A stretch of DNA of 5,620 nt from Gammaproteobacteria bacterium (GTDB taxonomy: Bacteria; Pseudomonadota; Gammaproteobacteria; Steroidobacterales; Steroidobacteraceae), in assembly GCA_028293775.1 (NCBI GenBank), contig JAQGOD010000439.1:1-5620 (forward strand), in the 5' to 3' direction. Under the pieces are notes generated by a model. The model was not told where the DNA came from and made no database searches. It saw nothing but the letters and a program-made list of their open reading frames with translations. Position 1 is the first letter of the stretch; each line of letters begins with the position of its first letter. This document shows positions 4,671 through 5,620 of this stretch, in pieces. The position numbers were made by a program, and so were the translations under genes.

Positions 4671-5620
4671 ATGAAAAGCCCGACAGCCCATCCTCTCCTG
4701 CCAACGCGCCGCGATTTTCTCAAGAGCGCCACCGGCGCATCCGTGCTGGCATTGACCATTGGATTTGAATGGACCGCCTCGACGCGACGCGCGCTCGGCG
4801 CCCCGGCGCCCGGCGCAGCGCGCGCTCCCTTCGCGCCGAATGCCTTCGTACGAATCGGCTCCGACGACAGCATCACAGTGATCGCCAAGCATCTGGAAAT
4901 GGGGCAAGGCTCGTACACTGGACTTGCGACCATTCTTGCGGAGGAACTCGACGCCGACTGGTCCAAGGTCACCGTGGAAAGCGCTCCGGCCGATGCCAAG
5001 CTTTACAACAACCTTGCTTTCGGCCCCGTTCAAGGCACGGGCGGCAGCTCGGCCATGGCCAACTCGTATGCGCAGCTTCGCGACGCGGGCGCCAAGGCCC
5101 GCGCGATCTTGGTCGCGGCGGCTTCCAAAGAGTGGCATGTTCCGGTAGGCGAGCTAACCGTGCAGAAGGGAGTCGTCTCTCACACCGCGAGCAAACGCCA
5201 GGCGACCTACGGCTCTTTGGTGAAGACCGCCATCAGCTTGCCGGTGCCCGACACCGTCACGCTGAAGGACCCCAAGAATTTCACGCTCATCGGCGGGCGG
5301 CCCGCGCGCGTGGATGTGCCGGCAAAAACCGATGGGACGGCGCAGTTCACGTTGGATGTGGTGCTGCCCGGAATGCTGGTAGCGCTGCTCAAGCGGCCGC
5401 CGCTATTCGGTGCGACCGTAAAATCCTTCAATGCGGACGCGGCCAGCGCCGTTCCCGGCGTGCTCAAAGTAGTCCAAGTGCCACGCGGCGTTGCGGTGGT
5501 CGCGAAAAGCTTTTGGGCCGCCAAACTGGGGCGCGATGCGCTGCAAGTAGAGTGGGACGAAAGCCACGCCGAAAAGCGCAGTTCCGCGGTGATAATGGAT
5601 GAATATCGGCGACTGGCGGA
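4671..5620 (+). CDS. Molybdopterin-binding subunit of xanthine dehydrogenase-family oxidoreductase (IorB-like), N-terminal part
   Basis: The first 316 codons of the catalytic subunit of a molybdenum hydroxylase; the frame is open to the right edge. Residues 12-18 (TRRDFLK) form a twin-arginine motif, followed by the hydrophobic stretch SATGASVLALTIGF and a small-residue region around ALGAPAPG. This is a Tat signal, so the enzyme should be periplasmic. Typical IorB-family blocks follow: FVRIGSDDSITVIAKHLEMGQG, GLATILAEELDADWSKVTVE and GTGGSSAMANSYAQLRDAGA, then the start of the second domain near PARVDVPAKTDGTAQF. IorB-type proteins are about 700-750 residues, so over half, including most cofactor and active-site residues, lies outside. 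The ATG at 4671 is preceded by AAGG (4656-4659) at a rather long 11 bases, and lies 6 bases after the small-subunit stop. Substrates in this class include N-heterocycles and aldehydes; which one cannot be told here. Confidence 0.9.
   Translation, partial: MKSPTAHPLLPTRRDFLKSATGASVLALTIGFEWTASTRRALGAPAPGAARAPFAPNAFVRIGSDDSITVIAKHLEMGQGSYTGLATILAEELDADWSKVTVESAPADAKLYNNLAFGPVQGTGGSSAMANSYAQLRDAGAKARAILVAAASKEWHVPVGELTVQKGVVSHTASKRQATYGSLVKTAISLPVPDTVTLKDPKNFTLIGGRPARVDVPAKTDGTAQFTLDVVLPGMLVALLKRPPLFGATVKSFNADAASAVPGVLKVVQVPRGVAVVAKSFWAAKLGRDALQVEWDESHAEKRSSAVIMDEYRRLA

Noticed and set aside
4461..5138. 225-codon open frame on the minus strand
   Set aside because: It runs antisense across the end of the [2Fe-2S] gene and the start of the large subunit, both of which have firm motifs; its own translation resembles no known protein.
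4769..5602. Long open frame of 277 codons on the plus strand
   Set aside because: It lies out of frame inside the molybdopterin subunit gene, is rich in Arg, Gly and Ala as expected of a shifted G+C-rich frame, and shows no family motif.

Overview
The window is about 60% G+C by eye and tightly packed. It looks like chromosomal DNA of a proteobacterium. I infer this from the gene families (a PuuP-like permease, a two-subunit IorAB-type molybdenum hydroxylase, a small DUF6524-like membrane protein) and from the short gaps between genes. The sequence does not fix the genus. I see no RNA gene, insertion sequence, CRISPR array, phage gene or attachment site.

Layout. Positions 1-1582 are a minus-strand pair: an APC-family permease resembling the putrescine importer PuuP, followed with zero spacing by the start of a MATE-family multidrug/metabolite exporter that runs off the left edge. 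A 116-base divergent gap (1583-1698) carries a perfect 7-bp dyad and a possible -10 box. It leads into a plus-strand acetamidase/formamidase-family gene (1699-2643). A small four-helix membrane protein lies convergently on the minus strand (2671-3069, or up to 3093). After a second divergent gap, a plus-strand block holds a PLP-dependent serine/threonine dehydratase-type enzyme (3220-4170), a [2Fe-2S] subunit (4203-4664) and the Tat-exported molybdopterin subunit of a xanthine-dehydrogenase-family oxidoreductase (4671 to beyond the right edge).

How the parts may fit (inference). Most of the genes point to uptake and breakdown of small nitrogen compounds: an amine or amino acid importer, an amide hydrolase, an amino acid ammonia-lyase and a periplasmic hydroxylase for an aldehyde or N-heterocycle. 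The MATE exporter could remove a toxic substrate or product. No single known pathway uses exactly this set, and the genes lie in at least four transcription units, so a shared pathway is unproven. All protein families here are known. The less ordinary material is regulatory: the dyad in the first divergent gap, and a hairpin that would cover the ribosome-binding site of the [2Fe-2S] gene only in read-through mRNA.
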